Positions 34,184-42,933 of a DNA stretch of 64,000 bases are shown here, one piece after another; positions within the stretch are counted from its first letter, which is position 1, and every line of letters begins with the position of its first letter. Source of the stretch: JANYHH01 sp965249745. GTDB taxonomy: Bacteria; Deinococcota; Deinococci; Deinococcales; JAAFIG01. The notes below the pieces were generated by a model that was not told where the DNA came from, ran no database searches, and worked only from the letters and a program-made list of their open reading frames with translations. Location of the stretch: positions 868,001 to 932,000 of the forward strand of contig OZ252252.1 in NCBI GenBank assembly GCA_965249745.1, given 5' to 3'. A program made the translations under genes and the position numbers.

Positions 34184-36169
34184 GTGAGAGTACTCGGGCT
34201 AGCGGTGATTCTCGGTATTGGTCTGCTGGTCGGTTGCAACGACACGACCCCTCAACTTGCCAGTGCGGCCAGGGTTCTCGGGTCGCTCGAACTCGAGATC
34301 GGGAATGGGAGCGGTGCGCTGAAACCGGCTGGCACGCTTGCCGATAGCGCCGTGACCGTCACGCCGACCGCCTTCACCGTGCAGGATGCCAAAGGGGTGC
34401 GCTACTTCCGGGCTTCGTTTGATGTTAAGAACAACACCGCGACCGCCTTCAAAAATTTGTCACTCGTGCTGTACGCGCAGTCCGGGCAGAGCCTCGGTGG
34501 GACGGGCATCAAGTCGCTAAGGAACTTCGCTGAAGCTCCGATTACTGATATCAGCGTGGCCCAACGCATCAAGCCCGCGAACGGCATGACGAACGCCGTG
34601 ACCGTGGACCCCAGCAAGGCAGACTTCCAGGCCTTCACAGCCGCCGAAGCCGCGCAAATTCAAACTGACGCTCGGGCCGCCACTATCATCGGCGCGTCCG
34701 ACACCGTGTTGGAGTACGGTTTCACCGCCCGGAGCGGTTCGGCTCGAGGCATTGCGCCGGGCGCGACCGGGCAGATCACGCTGTCCTTCCGCGTGCCAAA
34801 CACCGCCTCGGACGCGACCAAACCGAACCGCTTCGCGGTCACGTCGGTGGTTTACGACACGCCCGTCACCCGTGTCACGCGTTCCCGCGAGGAAACCGCC
34901 GCCAGCGCCAGCGCCCGAGCCGCCGCGATCACCGACCGCAGCAACCCAACCGAGGTCGTGCTGGTCGGGGCTGACACTGAAACCTCGAGTTGCTCGAATT
35001 GCACGGTCACGCGCCGCACCAACGCGGTCATCTCGAGCGCTGGGAAGAACCTGTTGGATGACTCAGCAACGGTCGGGTTCAAGGTAGAATCCGTCAAGAC
35101 TGGGCTAGGCTTGCCCTGGGCGATGCGTTTCGCGCCCGATGGCAAGCTGTACTTCACCGAGCGCAACTCCGGCGTCGTGGCGTTGAAATCTCTTGACGTG
35201 GACACTGGAGCCGTGCAGAGCTTCACCGGCACCGCGCCTGTACGCGTTGAGGGCGAGGGCGGCGTGCTGGGATTGGCACTCGATCCAAGCTTTGCCACCA
35301 ATGGGCAGGTCTACATTTGCTACTCGTACTGGGTTGGCGGTCAACAAACCAGCGATAATCGCCGCAACCGGGTCTCGAGATTCACGATTTCTGGGTCCAC
35401 GCTCGGGTCGGAGGCGGTGCTGTTCGACAACATGCTCGGGTGGTCGAACCACAACGGTTGCCGCGTGGCGAACGGTCCCGATGGAAAGTTGTACATCAGC
35501 ATCGGTGACGCGGCCGACTTCCTGCCCGGTCCGATCAAAGCCCAGGACCCGGCCGTGCTGGCGGGCAAAATTTACCGCATCAATTACGACGGTACCATCC
35601 CGACCGACAACCCGCTCTACGGTTCACTGATTGGGCAGGCTCGAGGCTTGTGGACCTTCGGGCATCGCAACCCGCAGGGCTTAGCCTTCCAACCGGGGAC
35701 GAATGCGCTCTGGAGTTCGGAGCACGGGCAGAACACCCGCGACGAACTAAACCTGATCCTACCGGGCAAGAATTACGGCTGGCCAAGCTGCGTCGGTTCG
35801 CAGACCCTGGGCACGTCTCTGTCCGTCCCGGCGGACAGTACGACTTACAACTGCATCAGCTCGAGCAATCTGACCGCCAGTAACTATCAGCCCGCCAAGA
35901 AGGAGTACGACACCAGCGCCACCCTGGCGACCAGCGATATCGCCTTCGTCAAGTCGCCGCTCTTCCCAGAGTGGAACGAACATCTGTTGATGGTGACGCT
36001 GAAAACCGGTCGTCTGTACCGCATTGAGCTAAACGGGTCTGATTTCGCTAGGGATCAGGTTTTGATTGACAACACCTACGGTCGTTTGCGCGACGTAACG
36101 CCCGGCCCTGACGGCTTTATTTACTTCTCAGACGACAGCAGCCAGATTCGGCGGGTGATCCCACAATGA
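34184..36169 (+). CDS. PQQ-type glucose/sorbosone dehydrogenase lipoprotein
   Basis: The GTG at 34184 has a GGAGGT site and gives a short lipoprotein signal (MRVLGLAVILGIGLLVGC, lipobox LVGC). Residues about 35-270 form a module closely similar to the start of the first gene in the window. From about 285 to the end is a six-bladed sugar dehydrogenase propeller: LPWAMRFAPDGKLYFTER, EGEGGVLGLALDPSF, SNHNGCRVANGPDGKLYIS, FGHRNPQGLAFQPG and WSSEHGQN. These residues line the PQQ and calcium site in soluble glucose dehydrogenases. It probably oxidises an aldose outside the cell. Longer frames from 33983 overlap the epimerase and are rejected. Confidence 0.9.
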   Translation: MRVLGLAVILGIGLLVGCNDTTPQLASAARVLGSLELEIGNGSGALKPAGTLADSAVTVTPTAFTVQDAKGVRYFRASFDVKNNTATAFKNLSLVLYAQSGQSLGGTGIKSLRNFAEAPITDISVAQRIKPANGMTNAVTVDPSKADFQAFTAAEAAQIQTDARAATIIGASDTVLEYGFTARSGSARGIAPGATGQITLSFRVPNTASDATKPNRFAVTSVVYDTPVTRVTRSREETAASASARAAAITDRSNPTEVVLVGADTETSSCSNCTVTRRTNAVISSAGKNLLDDSATVGFKVESVKTGLGLPWAMRFAPDGKLYFTERNSGVVALKSLDVDTGAVQSFTGTAPVRVEGEGGVLGLALDPSFATNGQVYICYSYWVGGQQTSDNRRNRVSRFTISGSTLGSEAVLFDNMLGWSNHNGCRVANGPDGKLYISIGDAADFLPGPIKAQDPAVLAGKIYRINYDGTIPTDNPLYGSLIGQARGLWTFGHRNPQGLAFQPGTNALWSSEHGQNTRDELNLILPGKNYGWPSCVGSQTLGTSLSVPADSTTYNCISSSNLTASNYQPAKKEYDTSATLATSDIAFVKSPLFPEWNEHLLMVTLKTGRLYRIELNGSDFARDQVLIDNTYGRLRDVTPGPDGFIYFSDDSSQIRRVIPQ

Positions 36170-36300
36170 CGCAACCTAAACAGCCGCATCAGCCTCAACC
36201 CTCGCCTCAGAAGAAGCGACTCGAGTACGTCAAGCCGAGGCTTCAATCGCACCCGAACTGGATTCCGATGACCGGACTCACCACGCCCGTCGGGCCGTGA
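36166..36300 (+). CDS. 44-residue ORF with YxxPxL...T leader-like motif
   Basis: The ATG overlaps the stop of the dehydrogenase gene (ATGA), giving translational coupling. The peptide is Pro/Gln-rich at first (QPHQPQPSPQ), then has Tyr21-x-x-Pro24-x-Leu26 with Thr36 ten residues after the Leu, and ends in TGLTTPVGP. In lasso-peptide and related leaders the same YxxPxL-N9-T spacing is read by an RRE domain. The eight-residue remainder lacks the ring-forming Asp/Glu, and no RRE, B1 or cyclase gene is in the window, so a lasso peptide is not supported. It may be a small coupled protein of other function or a chance ORF. Confidence 0.4.
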   Translation: MTQPKQPHQPQPSPQKKRLEYVKPRLQSHPNWIPMTGLTTPVGP

Positions 36301-36493
36301 AACTCGAGCGGCTGAATTCAGCCCAGCGCTAAAGATTTTGGTATTTGGTTTCCTCGTGTGGCGCGAATTCTGAAGCGCACCACCGAGTCATGATTTGCCG
36401 ATGCGGTAACATCACTGATATAACAGCCGATTCGGGTCGGGTTTGACGCATTCCTGACACACCACGCCGTTACGCTGCTGTCAGAGGACCGCG

Positions 36494-37252
36494 ATGATCA
36501 GACCTCGTTACCGGGATATCAAAGGCAACTCGACGCCCACGCCGCCCGTCTCATCGGTGTCACCTCGAGCCGACGATTGTCAGTGGCAGACGATCTCGAG
36601 GCGAGACGCCGCCGATTTCTTGGGGAATCCGCGCACGGTCAGCCTGATTCAGCCGTTCATGGGGCAGACCTCGACGATCAAACGCGCCGCCGAACGGCTT
36701 CAGATCAGCCCGCTCCGTATGTTCCGGGCGGTCAAGAAAATGGAAGAGCTGGAACTCTTGGTCGTGTCGCAGGTTGAAACTCGGCGCGGACGACCTTTGA
36801 AGCATTACCGCGCCAGCAGCGACGCGTACTTCATCCCGTACCGCGTGACCGGTGCGGACAATCTGGAAGACTTCCTGATGGCCCAAGACGAGCGCCTGCG
36901 TCGCGTCTTCATGCGTTCCTTCTCTGATTACCTGTTGGAAGTTTTGCACGAACAGGGCACCGATCCGGGGCGCGTGATTCGCCGCACCGAAGAGGGAACC
37001 TTCGTGACGCACAGCGTCGGCGGGCTGGACGACCCCAGGGGCACGGAGCGGCCGATCTTGGAGGGCGACGCCTACCTGGGTTGGAGCAATTACGCGATGC
37101 TGAAAATGGACTTGCAGCGCGCTCAGGACTTGAAGCGCGAACTGGTGGAATTATTTGAGAAGTACCGCGCCAACAGCGGCGAGCGCGGTTTTATCGTGCG
37201 GCTCGGGATGGCTCCGCTGCGCGAACCATTGATGGACCTGCTCGAGCGGTAG
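36494..37252 (+). CDS. Winged-helix transcriptional regulator
   Basis: This 252-residue protein has a DNA-binding domain at about 45-105 (GQTSTIKRAAERLQISPLRMFRAVKKMEEL, then a wing RRGRPLKHYRAS). It resembles ArsR/MarR-type regulators. The C-terminal 140 residues are unfamiliar, with a long helix (QRAQDLKRELVELFEKYR). It sits 5 bp before the transglutaminase-like gene in one operon. Upstream, 36301-36493 contains TTGACG at 36443 without a convincing -10. Confidence 0.8.
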   Translation: MIRPRYRDIKGNSTPTPPVSSVSPRADDCQWQTISRRDAADFLGNPRTVSLIQPFMGQTSTIKRAAERLQISPLRMFRAVKKMEELELLVVSQVETRRGRPLKHYRASSDAYFIPYRVTGADNLEDFLMAQDERLRRVFMRSFSDYLLEVLHEQGTDPGRVIRRTEEGTFVTHSVGGLDDPRGTERPILEGDAYLGWSNYAMLKMDLQRAQDLKRELVELFEKYRANSGERGFIVRLGMAPLREPLMDLLER

Positions 37253-37257
37253 CGCCT

Positions 37258-38472
37258 ATGACTGACGCATCTCTGGCGGCGCGGCGTCAGGAAGCCAGCG
37301 ACCTGTTCAACGACGAGCGCTTTGAAGCGTATCTGGAGCGGATGCCGGGGCTGGAAACCGACGAGGCGCTCCGCCCGATGTGGCTGGCCTTCGCCGCCAG
37401 CGCCACCTGGCGACTCGAGCAGGTTGATACCGACGCCTGGCTCGAGCGGGCGATAGCGGCCGGGTTCGCGCAGCCTGAACTGATCCCAGAGGGTCTTCAG
37501 ACGCACCCAAACTGGGAGGGTTTTGTGGTGCGAATGCGCGCTAACCTGCCGCGCCCGTGGGTCAGCCTGGGGCGATTCCCGGAGTTCAACACCGATACGC
37601 CGTTGTGGACGAAAGGGCTGAGCGCCGAACGTCTCGAGCGGCTGCTTCGGCTTTTACCGCCCGTGCAGCAGAGCGCCTGGGAGACGGCGAAACACCTCTT
37701 GAGCTGGACGCAACAGCGGTGGCGGCACGATGGCAACAACAATGCCGAAGACGCCGACGCGTTGGAACTGCTTGAGCGATCCATACGGGGCGAACGCTTC
37801 CGTTGTGTGGAGTACGGCATTCTGCTAGCGGGCGCATTGAACGCACGTGGCATCGTGGCGCGCACCTGCGCCCTGAAAATGCCCGACTATCACGCCGGAA
37901 CCGGGCGCGGTCACGTCGTCACCGAAGCTTGGATAGACGAGCTGCAAACGTGGATCGTGCTGGACGGTCAGAACGGCGGCTATTGGGAATTCGACGGCGT
38001 GGCGCTCGGCGCTCGAGAGCTGACTGAACGTTTCTGGTCTGGGGCGGACGCGCCTGATTTCGTTCACCTCAGGGATGTGCCCTTGAACGACGCCTCGAGA
38101 CGCTTCTGGTACCCGTATTTCGCTTATCCACAATCTGGCAGTGCCCTGTGGATTGCGCCCAGTGCGAGTCTCACCCCAGAGTTCCAGGGTCGCTTCGCGG
38201 TCGAAGGGCTGCGCGTCACCAGAGACGCCAGCCGCGTTTGGACCGACCTGAACGGCTTCGAGCTGGGGTTTACGCTCGCTGGTGAGAGACCCGGCTTGAA
38301 GCTGCAAAGTCCTCATCCCGCGTGCCAGGGTTTTGAGGTCAACAGTCAGCGCTTCGCCGGAAATCCCTCTACTATCCCGCTCGAGGGTTTCGTGGGCGAA
38401 ATACGGCTCGAGGTTAGGGCTTACACAAATTTTGCGGTGCTGAGAGGTTCGGAGCTTGAACTCGAGTGGTAA
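37258..38472 (+). CDS. Transglutaminase-like cysteine protease-fold protein
   Basis: The 404-residue protein has a central transglutaminase-like domain with a complete Cys183-His219-Asp236 triad (RCVEYG, RGHVVTEAW, VLDGQNGG). The N-terminal 150 residues are helical, and the C-terminal 150 are strand-rich (FELGFTLAGERPGLKLQ), perhaps a binding domain. No signal peptide, so it is cytoplasmic. Such domains can act as proteases, peptide N-glycanases or amidases; nothing fixes the reaction. It follows the regulator by 5 bp. It contains LQTHPNW, nearly the same seven residues as LQSHPNW in the small ORF at 36166. Confidence 0.8.
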   Translation: MTDASLAARRQEASDLFNDERFEAYLERMPGLETDEALRPMWLAFAASATWRLEQVDTDAWLERAIAAGFAQPELIPEGLQTHPNWEGFVVRMRANLPRPWVSLGRFPEFNTDTPLWTKGLSAERLERLLRLLPPVQQSAWETAKHLLSWTQQRWRHDGNNNAEDADALELLERSIRGERFRCVEYGILLAGALNARGIVARTCALKMPDYHAGTGRGHVVTEAWIDELQTWIVLDGQNGGYWEFDGVALGARELTERFWSGADAPDFVHLRDVPLNDASRRFWYPYFAYPQSGSALWIAPSASLTPEFQGRFAVEGLRVTRDASRVWTDLNGFELGFTLAGERPGLKLQSPHPACQGFEVNSQRFAGNPSTIPLEGFVGEIRLEVRAYTNFAVLRGSELELEW

Positions 38473-38532
38473 GTCTAACCCGGAGACGATCTCGAGCGAC
38501 CCCGCGCACTGACGTTCCACAATCCCCAGGTT

Positions 38533-39123
38533 TTATCGCCAGCAACCCCTGTCAACGCCGAATTGCTCGAGCCACACCGAACCGAAGTCGCGCCGCGTGG
38601 ACGTGTTGAATTCCATTGGGAAGTCGTGACCGAGGTGGAAGACTTTGTTGCGGCATTGCAGTAGGAACCACCGCCTGTTTTGAGGATCGTATTGAAACGT
38701 CGTGACCGTCCAGCCGCGCCAGCCTGAACCGGCGAACTCTGCCAAGCTAAACCTGCCACGACCGATGGTAATAAATGCCGGGTAGCGGTGATCTCGTCGC
38801 CACGGGTCGCCCGCCAGCCCGCCGCAGCCTCGGCAGGCGATCACCCCGTTGGCTCGAGCTACGCGCTGCAACGCGCCACCCGGTCGGCGCAGAAAGACCA
38901 GCAGCGGGCGCGGCGCGTCCGGGTTTTGCGCCTCGTCCCAGCTCCGGGTGACCACCAGGCGGTCGCTCAACCCGTCCGCGTTCAGATCGCCCGCGATGAC
39001 CCGCATGATCGCGTGACGCTTTGGAAGCTGGCGCGATATGGCGCTCAGGTCGGTTGCCTTTGAGGCGAATGCCTCCGAGCCAAACCACAACAGCAGCCCG
39101 ATCAGGGCAATCTCGAGTTTCAT
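38533..39123 (-). CDS. Exported protein with one EF-hand-like FG-GAP motif
   Basis: The 196 residues begin with a signal peptide (MKLEIALIGLLLWFGSEAFA). A calcium-loop-like DLNADGLSD near residue 48 is typical of VCBS/FG-GAP repeats, followed by LVVTRSWDE. A CRGCGG pair and a further Cys near the C-terminus could form disulfides. TAAGAT (39137-39132) ends 8 bases before the ATG with no Shine-Dalgarno, so the mRNA is probably leaderless; a TTG at 39132 is an alternative start. Function unknown. Confidence 0.75.
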   Translation of the reverse strand: MKLEIALIGLLLWFGSEAFASKATDLSAISRQLPKRHAIMRVIAGDLNADGLSDRLVVTRSWDEAQNPDAPRPLLVFLRRPGGALQRVARANGVIACRGCGGLAGDPWRRDHRYPAFITIGRGRFSLAEFAGSGWRGWTVTTFQYDPQNRRWFLLQCRNKVFHLGHDFPMEFNTSTRRDFGSVWLEQFGVDRGCWR

Positions 39124-39138
39124 CTGACCCAATCTTAG

Positions 39139-41151
39139 CTAGAATCTGAGCGCTCCGAGAATCGCGCTCTCCGCGTTCGGCGTCGCACTTCCCCAACCTG
39201 GCAGCCCCGTGGTTGGGACTGGGTTCCCCTTGGCTGCACCCGTGGCGCTGTCCGCCTGGTGATAGCCGATGGTCAACAACCCGCCATCCAGCGGCGCGAT
39301 GCCGCGCAGCTCGGTGTTGCCGCCGCCCGCTTCGGTCGTCGGGTCCCAGCTTCCGACCAGCAGGCTCGAGTACACCAAATTGCTCAGGTCAGCCGTGTAC
39401 ACGCGGGCGAAGGCGTTCCAACTGGACTTGCCATCGGCGGGTTTCAGCATCTTCTGAAACGCGGTCTTGGTGGTGATCGTGCGCCGCCCGAGGGCCGTCA
39501 CGTAGACCCGTCCGTCTCCATCCACCTCCAGGGATTGTGCTCGAGTCGTGTTTAGGTCTACCCAACCCGTGTTGGGGCTGGGCCAGCCGTCCAGGTTTGC
39601 GTCACTCGAGGGGTTGTTGGTCGGAATGTTCGCGCCCTCAGCCCATTCCGCCAGCCAGGTCGCGCGTTGCAGCCTGCCGCTGCCCAGCTCCAACTTGCCC
39701 AGCCAGGAGATATGAATATTGCCACTGGTCCCAGTGAACTGATTCTGAAAACCGCTCGCGCCCGGATTGGCGGCAATTTTATTACCGCTCCAGAAATTGA
39801 TCACGTTGTTGCCGTGCGCCCGCGCCAGTGCCACCAGGCAACCGCCCGCGCAGGCGGCGGAGTAATCAACCGCCAAGTGATCCACGTACTGATCTGGGCT
39901 GGAGGTTGTGTTGAAGCCGCCGCCGGTCTTATCGGTCCGCTCCGAGTACAGTCGGCTCCACCATTTCAGTTTGCCGCTCGAGGTCATCGCCACGACCGCC
40001 GGTTCAAAATCCGGGTTGCCGCCCGGTAGCGTGGTTTGCGTGCCGTACCCGATGTACAGGTCGTTGTTGCGCCGATCCACCGCGATACCGCCGACCCGCT
40101 GGGTTTTCGGTCCCGAGATCTTGTAGCCCGTGTAGCCTGGCCCGCTCGAGAGGCAGGTCGCGTCGCAGGGTCCGGTGAAATAGTAATCGTCCGGGAAGGT
40201 GCCCTGGCGGTCGGTGCGGCCGTTGCCGTCGGACAGCTTCGCGTCAAACTGGGCTTGGGTCAGCGAACGCAAGCTGCCCCGGCGACTGGCTTTCATGACC
40301 ACGGCGCTGTACTGTAGTGCCCCCTTACCACCGTCGTAACTCGAGGTTGGCGTGCCGTCCCACTCGCCGGTTACGCCCCAGTGCGCCGTCCAGTCTGGCA
40401 CGACCTCGGGTTGACCGTTGACGCTCAGACGTTGCACGGCTGCCCATTGCGTGTCTATCGGCTTTCCGAGCGCGTAGACGACCTTGCCGTCGCCGCCGAC
40501 ATCCCAGGGTTGACGGTCCTTATGATCGCCGCCCGCGTCCACGTTGTACGCCCAGCTCAGCCCGCTCGGGGCGACCGTCACAAAATTGGCGTTCAGCTTG
40601 GCAAGGTAATAGCCGTCAGTGCTGCCACCGTCGCGGCTGCCGCTGATGAAGACCTCGGCGGTCGTCGCGCCCGGCAGGTTGCTGAGCCGGATGCGGTTCA
40701 CGTCGCGCACCGTGCCCGATGGAAAGTACGCGGCTCGGGTGATCGTTTTCAGGTCGCTCGAGACTTGCAGCACAAAGCCGATGTTGCCACCTGAAGCGCT
40801 GTCAATCCCAGCCGCTCCCAGCAAGATTTTGGTCGTGGTGCTCGGGAGCCAATCCAGATTTTGCGCCCCGCCCCCGATCAGGAACGTGCCGTCTGACAGG
40901 GCGACCACGGCGTTGAAGCGTTCGTTACCGGCGTTTCCAGCGTACGTCACGAGGTTGCTGGTCGGGGCGCTCGGGGGAGGGGAGAGCGGCGGGGTGACAG
41001 GAGGGGGTGGCGTACCGGGTGGGTTGACCGGAGGCGTGACCGGCGGTGGTGCGGGCGGGTTCGTGGCATCGGTCGGCGGCGTTGAACCGGTACAGGCGAC
41101 CAGAGCGGTCAGAACTGCCAGTCCGAGCTGTTGGAGGTTACGGGAAACCAT
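39139..41151 (-). CDS. Lipoprotein with Pro-rich linker and large repeat domain
   Basis: The 670-residue product starts with a lipoprotein signal (lipobox ALVAC at about 20), a Pro/Thr/Val linker of some 45 residues (PPVTPP and PPGTPPPP units) and then about 600 residues of strand-rich repeats (FNAVVALSDGTFLIGGG, FISGSRDGGSTDGYYLAKL, IAVDRRNNDLYIGYG, VDGDGRVYVTALGRRTI). These read like propeller or SBBP-type blades. It would be anchored to the membrane with the linker crossing the cell-wall layer. Function unknown. It is convergent with nothing and followed at once by the exported FG-GAP protein. Confidence 0.82.
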   Translation of the reverse strand: MVSRNLQQLGLAVLTALVACTGSTPPTDATNPPAPPPVTPPVNPPGTPPPPVTPPLSPPPSAPTSNLVTYAGNAGNERFNAVVALSDGTFLIGGGAQNLDWLPSTTTKILLGAAGIDSASGGNIGFVLQVSSDLKTITRAAYFPSGTVRDVNRIRLSNLPGATTAEVFISGSRDGGSTDGYYLAKLNANFVTVAPSGLSWAYNVDAGGDHKDRQPWDVGGDGKVVYALGKPIDTQWAAVQRLSVNGQPEVVPDWTAHWGVTGEWDGTPTSSYDGGKGALQYSAVVMKASRRGSLRSLTQAQFDAKLSDGNGRTDRQGTFPDDYYFTGPCDATCLSSGPGYTGYKISGPKTQRVGGIAVDRRNNDLYIGYGTQTTLPGGNPDFEPAVVAMTSSGKLKWWSRLYSERTDKTGGGFNTTSSPDQYVDHLAVDYSAACAGGCLVALARAHGNNVINFWSGNKIAANPGASGFQNQFTGTSGNIHISWLGKLELGSGRLQRATWLAEWAEGANIPTNNPSSDANLDGWPSPNTGWVDLNTTRAQSLEVDGDGRVYVTALGRRTITTKTAFQKMLKPADGKSSWNAFARVYTADLSNLVYSSLLVGSWDPTTEAGGGNTELRGIAPLDGGLLTIGYHQADSATGAAKGNPVPTTGLPGWGSATPNAESAILGALRF

Positions 41152-41251
41152 GTTGCAGCCATTATCTCGAGTGGATTGTTCAATTGCCGTTCAATTTCCT
41201 TCGTGGCACTGTCGGGGACGCTACGGTCTCGAGAGGCGAGGTACAAAGAGC

Positions 41252-41280
41252 TTGACAAATGAGAGACATCGCGTCACAAT
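41252..41280 (+). promoter_or_regulatory. Promoter of the PadR operon
   Basis: Consensus TTGACA is followed after 17 bases by CACAAT. The PadR start lies 69 bases on. Confidence 0.65.
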
Positions 41281-41283
41281 GTC
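41265..41283. promoter_or_regulatory. Candidate PadR operator over the -10
   Basis: The inverted repeat GACAT-N9-ATGTC covers the -10 of the PadR promoter, so binding would block it. Known PadR sites are often ATGT-N8-ACAT, so this is only suggestive. Confidence 0.35.
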
Positions 41284-41349
41284 GCCATCCTAGGTGAGCT
41301 TCCCAACCGCGAATCATGACGCGACAAGGGAAGTTTGGAGGCAAGCGCC

Positions 41350-41676
41350 GTGCTGAGCAACCAACTGAAGGGCAACCTCGAGCTAATTCTGCTGTCCGTC
41401 ATTGAACCCGAGCCGATTTACGGCGGCGAGATCACCCGCGAGGTCAACGCCCGCACCGCCGGGTACTTCGACTTCAAAGAGGGCACGCTCTACCCCGCGC
41501 TGCACCGTTTGGAGAAAGCCGGGTTTATCACCGGCAGTTTTCAATACCTGCCTAAAGGCGGCAGCCCCGTGAAATTCTACGAACTCACCCCCAGCGGCAA
41601 ACGCGAACTGAATAGCCAGCGCAGCGCCTACGAGCGCTTCAACGCCGCGATGCGCGACATCCTGAAGCTGCCATGA
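41350..41676 (+). CDS. PadR-family transcriptional regulator
   Basis: The 108-residue regulator has the PadR winged helix: GNLELILLSVIEPEPIYGGEI, then FKEGTLYPALHRLEKAGFI, and the wing GSPVKFYELTPSGKREL. The GTG at 41350 is chosen because GGAGG sits 8 bases upstream; a TTG at 41335 would overlap that site. It overlaps the next gene by 4 bases, the usual pairing of PadR with a permease-prefix membrane protein, whose expression it probably represses together with its own. Confidence 0.92.
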   Translation: MLSNQLKGNLELILLSVIEPEPIYGGEITREVNARTAGYFDFKEGTLYPALHRLEKAGFITGSFQYLPKGGSPVKFYELTPSGKRELNSQRSAYERFNAAMRDILKLP

Positions 41677-42857
41677 GGGTTGCCATGACCCCTCTCGAGA
41701 CCTATCTGAACCGCGCCACTCGAGGACTCTGGGGCAAACAAAAAGCTGAAATCGTGGCGGAGCTGCGCGGCAGCTTGGAAGCTCGCATTTGGAAATTGGA
41801 ATGTCAGGGTTTCACGCCCCAGCACGCCCTCGAGACGGCGCTGGGTGAAATGGGTGAACCGCGTTTCCTGTCTGCTGGACTCTCACAGGTGCACACCATG
41901 CCAAGAATCTTCAAAAACACGCTGGCGCTCGGCTTATTCGCCGCGCTCAGCCTGACCGCCATCAACTCGGGCCGGGCCCAGATCGAGGTGGCAACTTTTT
42001 CCTCGATCTCGATCAAGGCTTTGGGAAACGTTGTATCCCTTTATCCGGCTTCCGGTCACTGGGAAGCCTATTACCTCAAGTTCGACAGCATCAAACAGAA
42101 CCTCGAAGCGGCAGGAATTGTCGTGGACGACACACCGCAGAAACCGCTCGAGTCTTACGACCGCGCCAAAACCGTGCCTACCTTGCGTTTTACATTTCCT
42201 GGAAGCGCCAAAGCCACAGTCCTTCAAGCTTCGCCGATGTCCTGGAAAGACGACAAGGGAAACCTGATCTGGAGTAGTGCGGTGGAGCCGCCATCAGGCG
42301 TCTCAAAGCCAGATTTTTATCTGCCCTTCTGGGCATTCATGACCCAGATTCGCCAACGCAGCGGCCTGCCAGTTCAACTCACGGGTTGGCACAATCCAAA
42401 ACTCAAAATTGGGTCAACCAGCTTGCAGATCGGCTCGGATCGGCTACCAGCCAACCCGTGGCAAATTTATACCTCTATCGCTGGTCGAGTCGCGCTGAGC
42501 AGTTTCCCGCAGATGCGCGGTTGGTTGTCTATCAGCACCTCGCGGACCCACGGGATTCGGGTTGACGCTCCGCCCGGAACCGTCTACGCCCTGGTCACGC
42601 CCTCAGAGAACCCAGACTATCACCACATTGACGCCGCTCGAGTGGCTGACGACGGCGTGCTGTACTTTGCCGCGCCGTACCGGGTTCTCGAGTTCGTCAA
42701 AACCTCTTTAGCGGTGGTGAGGGATCGTGCCAATGTTAAAAAACGCGGCTACGGCTCCTCGAGCCGCCCGGCGAAAGCATTACTGATTCGCATCTCGCCC
42801 GATCTGAAAACGAGCTTTGAACTTCCCGCCAGAACCCGCAGTGCCGCCCTGAAATAA
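41673..42857 (+). CDS. Permease-prefix-domain membrane protein, PadR partner
   Basis: The 394 residues start with a cytoplasmic permease-prefix/HAAS-like domain (about 5-75: YLNRATRGLWGKQKAEIVAEL, then ALETALGEMGEP). One membrane segment follows (about 83-102, LALGLFAALSLTAI), then a roughly 290-residue extracytoplasmic domain that I do not recognise, partly like a copper-amine-oxidase or beta-rich domain. PadR genes are commonly paired with such prefix domains. The ATG overlaps the PadR stop; an ATG four codons later is also possible. A clear terminator follows. Confidence 0.8.
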   Translation: MRVAMTPLETYLNRATRGLWGKQKAEIVAELRGSLEARIWKLECQGFTPQHALETALGEMGEPRFLSAGLSQVHTMPRIFKNTLALGLFAALSLTAINSGRAQIEVATFSSISIKALGNVVSLYPASGHWEAYYLKFDSIKQNLEAAGIVVDDTPQKPLESYDRAKTVPTLRFTFPGSAKATVLQASPMSWKDDKGNLIWSSAVEPPSGVSKPDFYLPFWAFMTQIRQRSGLPVQLTGWHNPKLKIGSTSLQIGSDRLPANPWQIYTSIAGRVALSSFPQMRGWLSISTSRTHGIRVDAPPGTVYALVTPSENPDYHHIDAARVADDGVLYFAAPYRVLEFVKTSLAVVRDRANVKKRGYGSSSRPAKALLIRISPDLKTSFELPARTRSAALK

Positions 42858-42878
42858 CTCGAGAGGAAAATCATCATT

Positions 42879-42910
42879 CGCACGAGAGTTTTCTTGCTCT
42901 CGTGCGTTTT
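42879..42910 (+). terminator. Terminator after the PadR operon
   Basis: CGCACGAGAG and CTCTCGTGCG form a perfect 10-bp stem with an 8-base loop and TTTT. It lies between convergent genes and may stop both. Confidence 0.8.
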
Positions 42911-42933
42911 CACTACCGTCACTCGAGTCTGCT

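Noticed and set aside
36166..38472. Lasso-peptide cluster
   Set aside because: A leader-like motif and a transglutaminase fold are present, but the core is too short, no ring-forming Asp/Glu is placed correctly, and there is no asparagine-synthetase-like cyclase or RRE gene.
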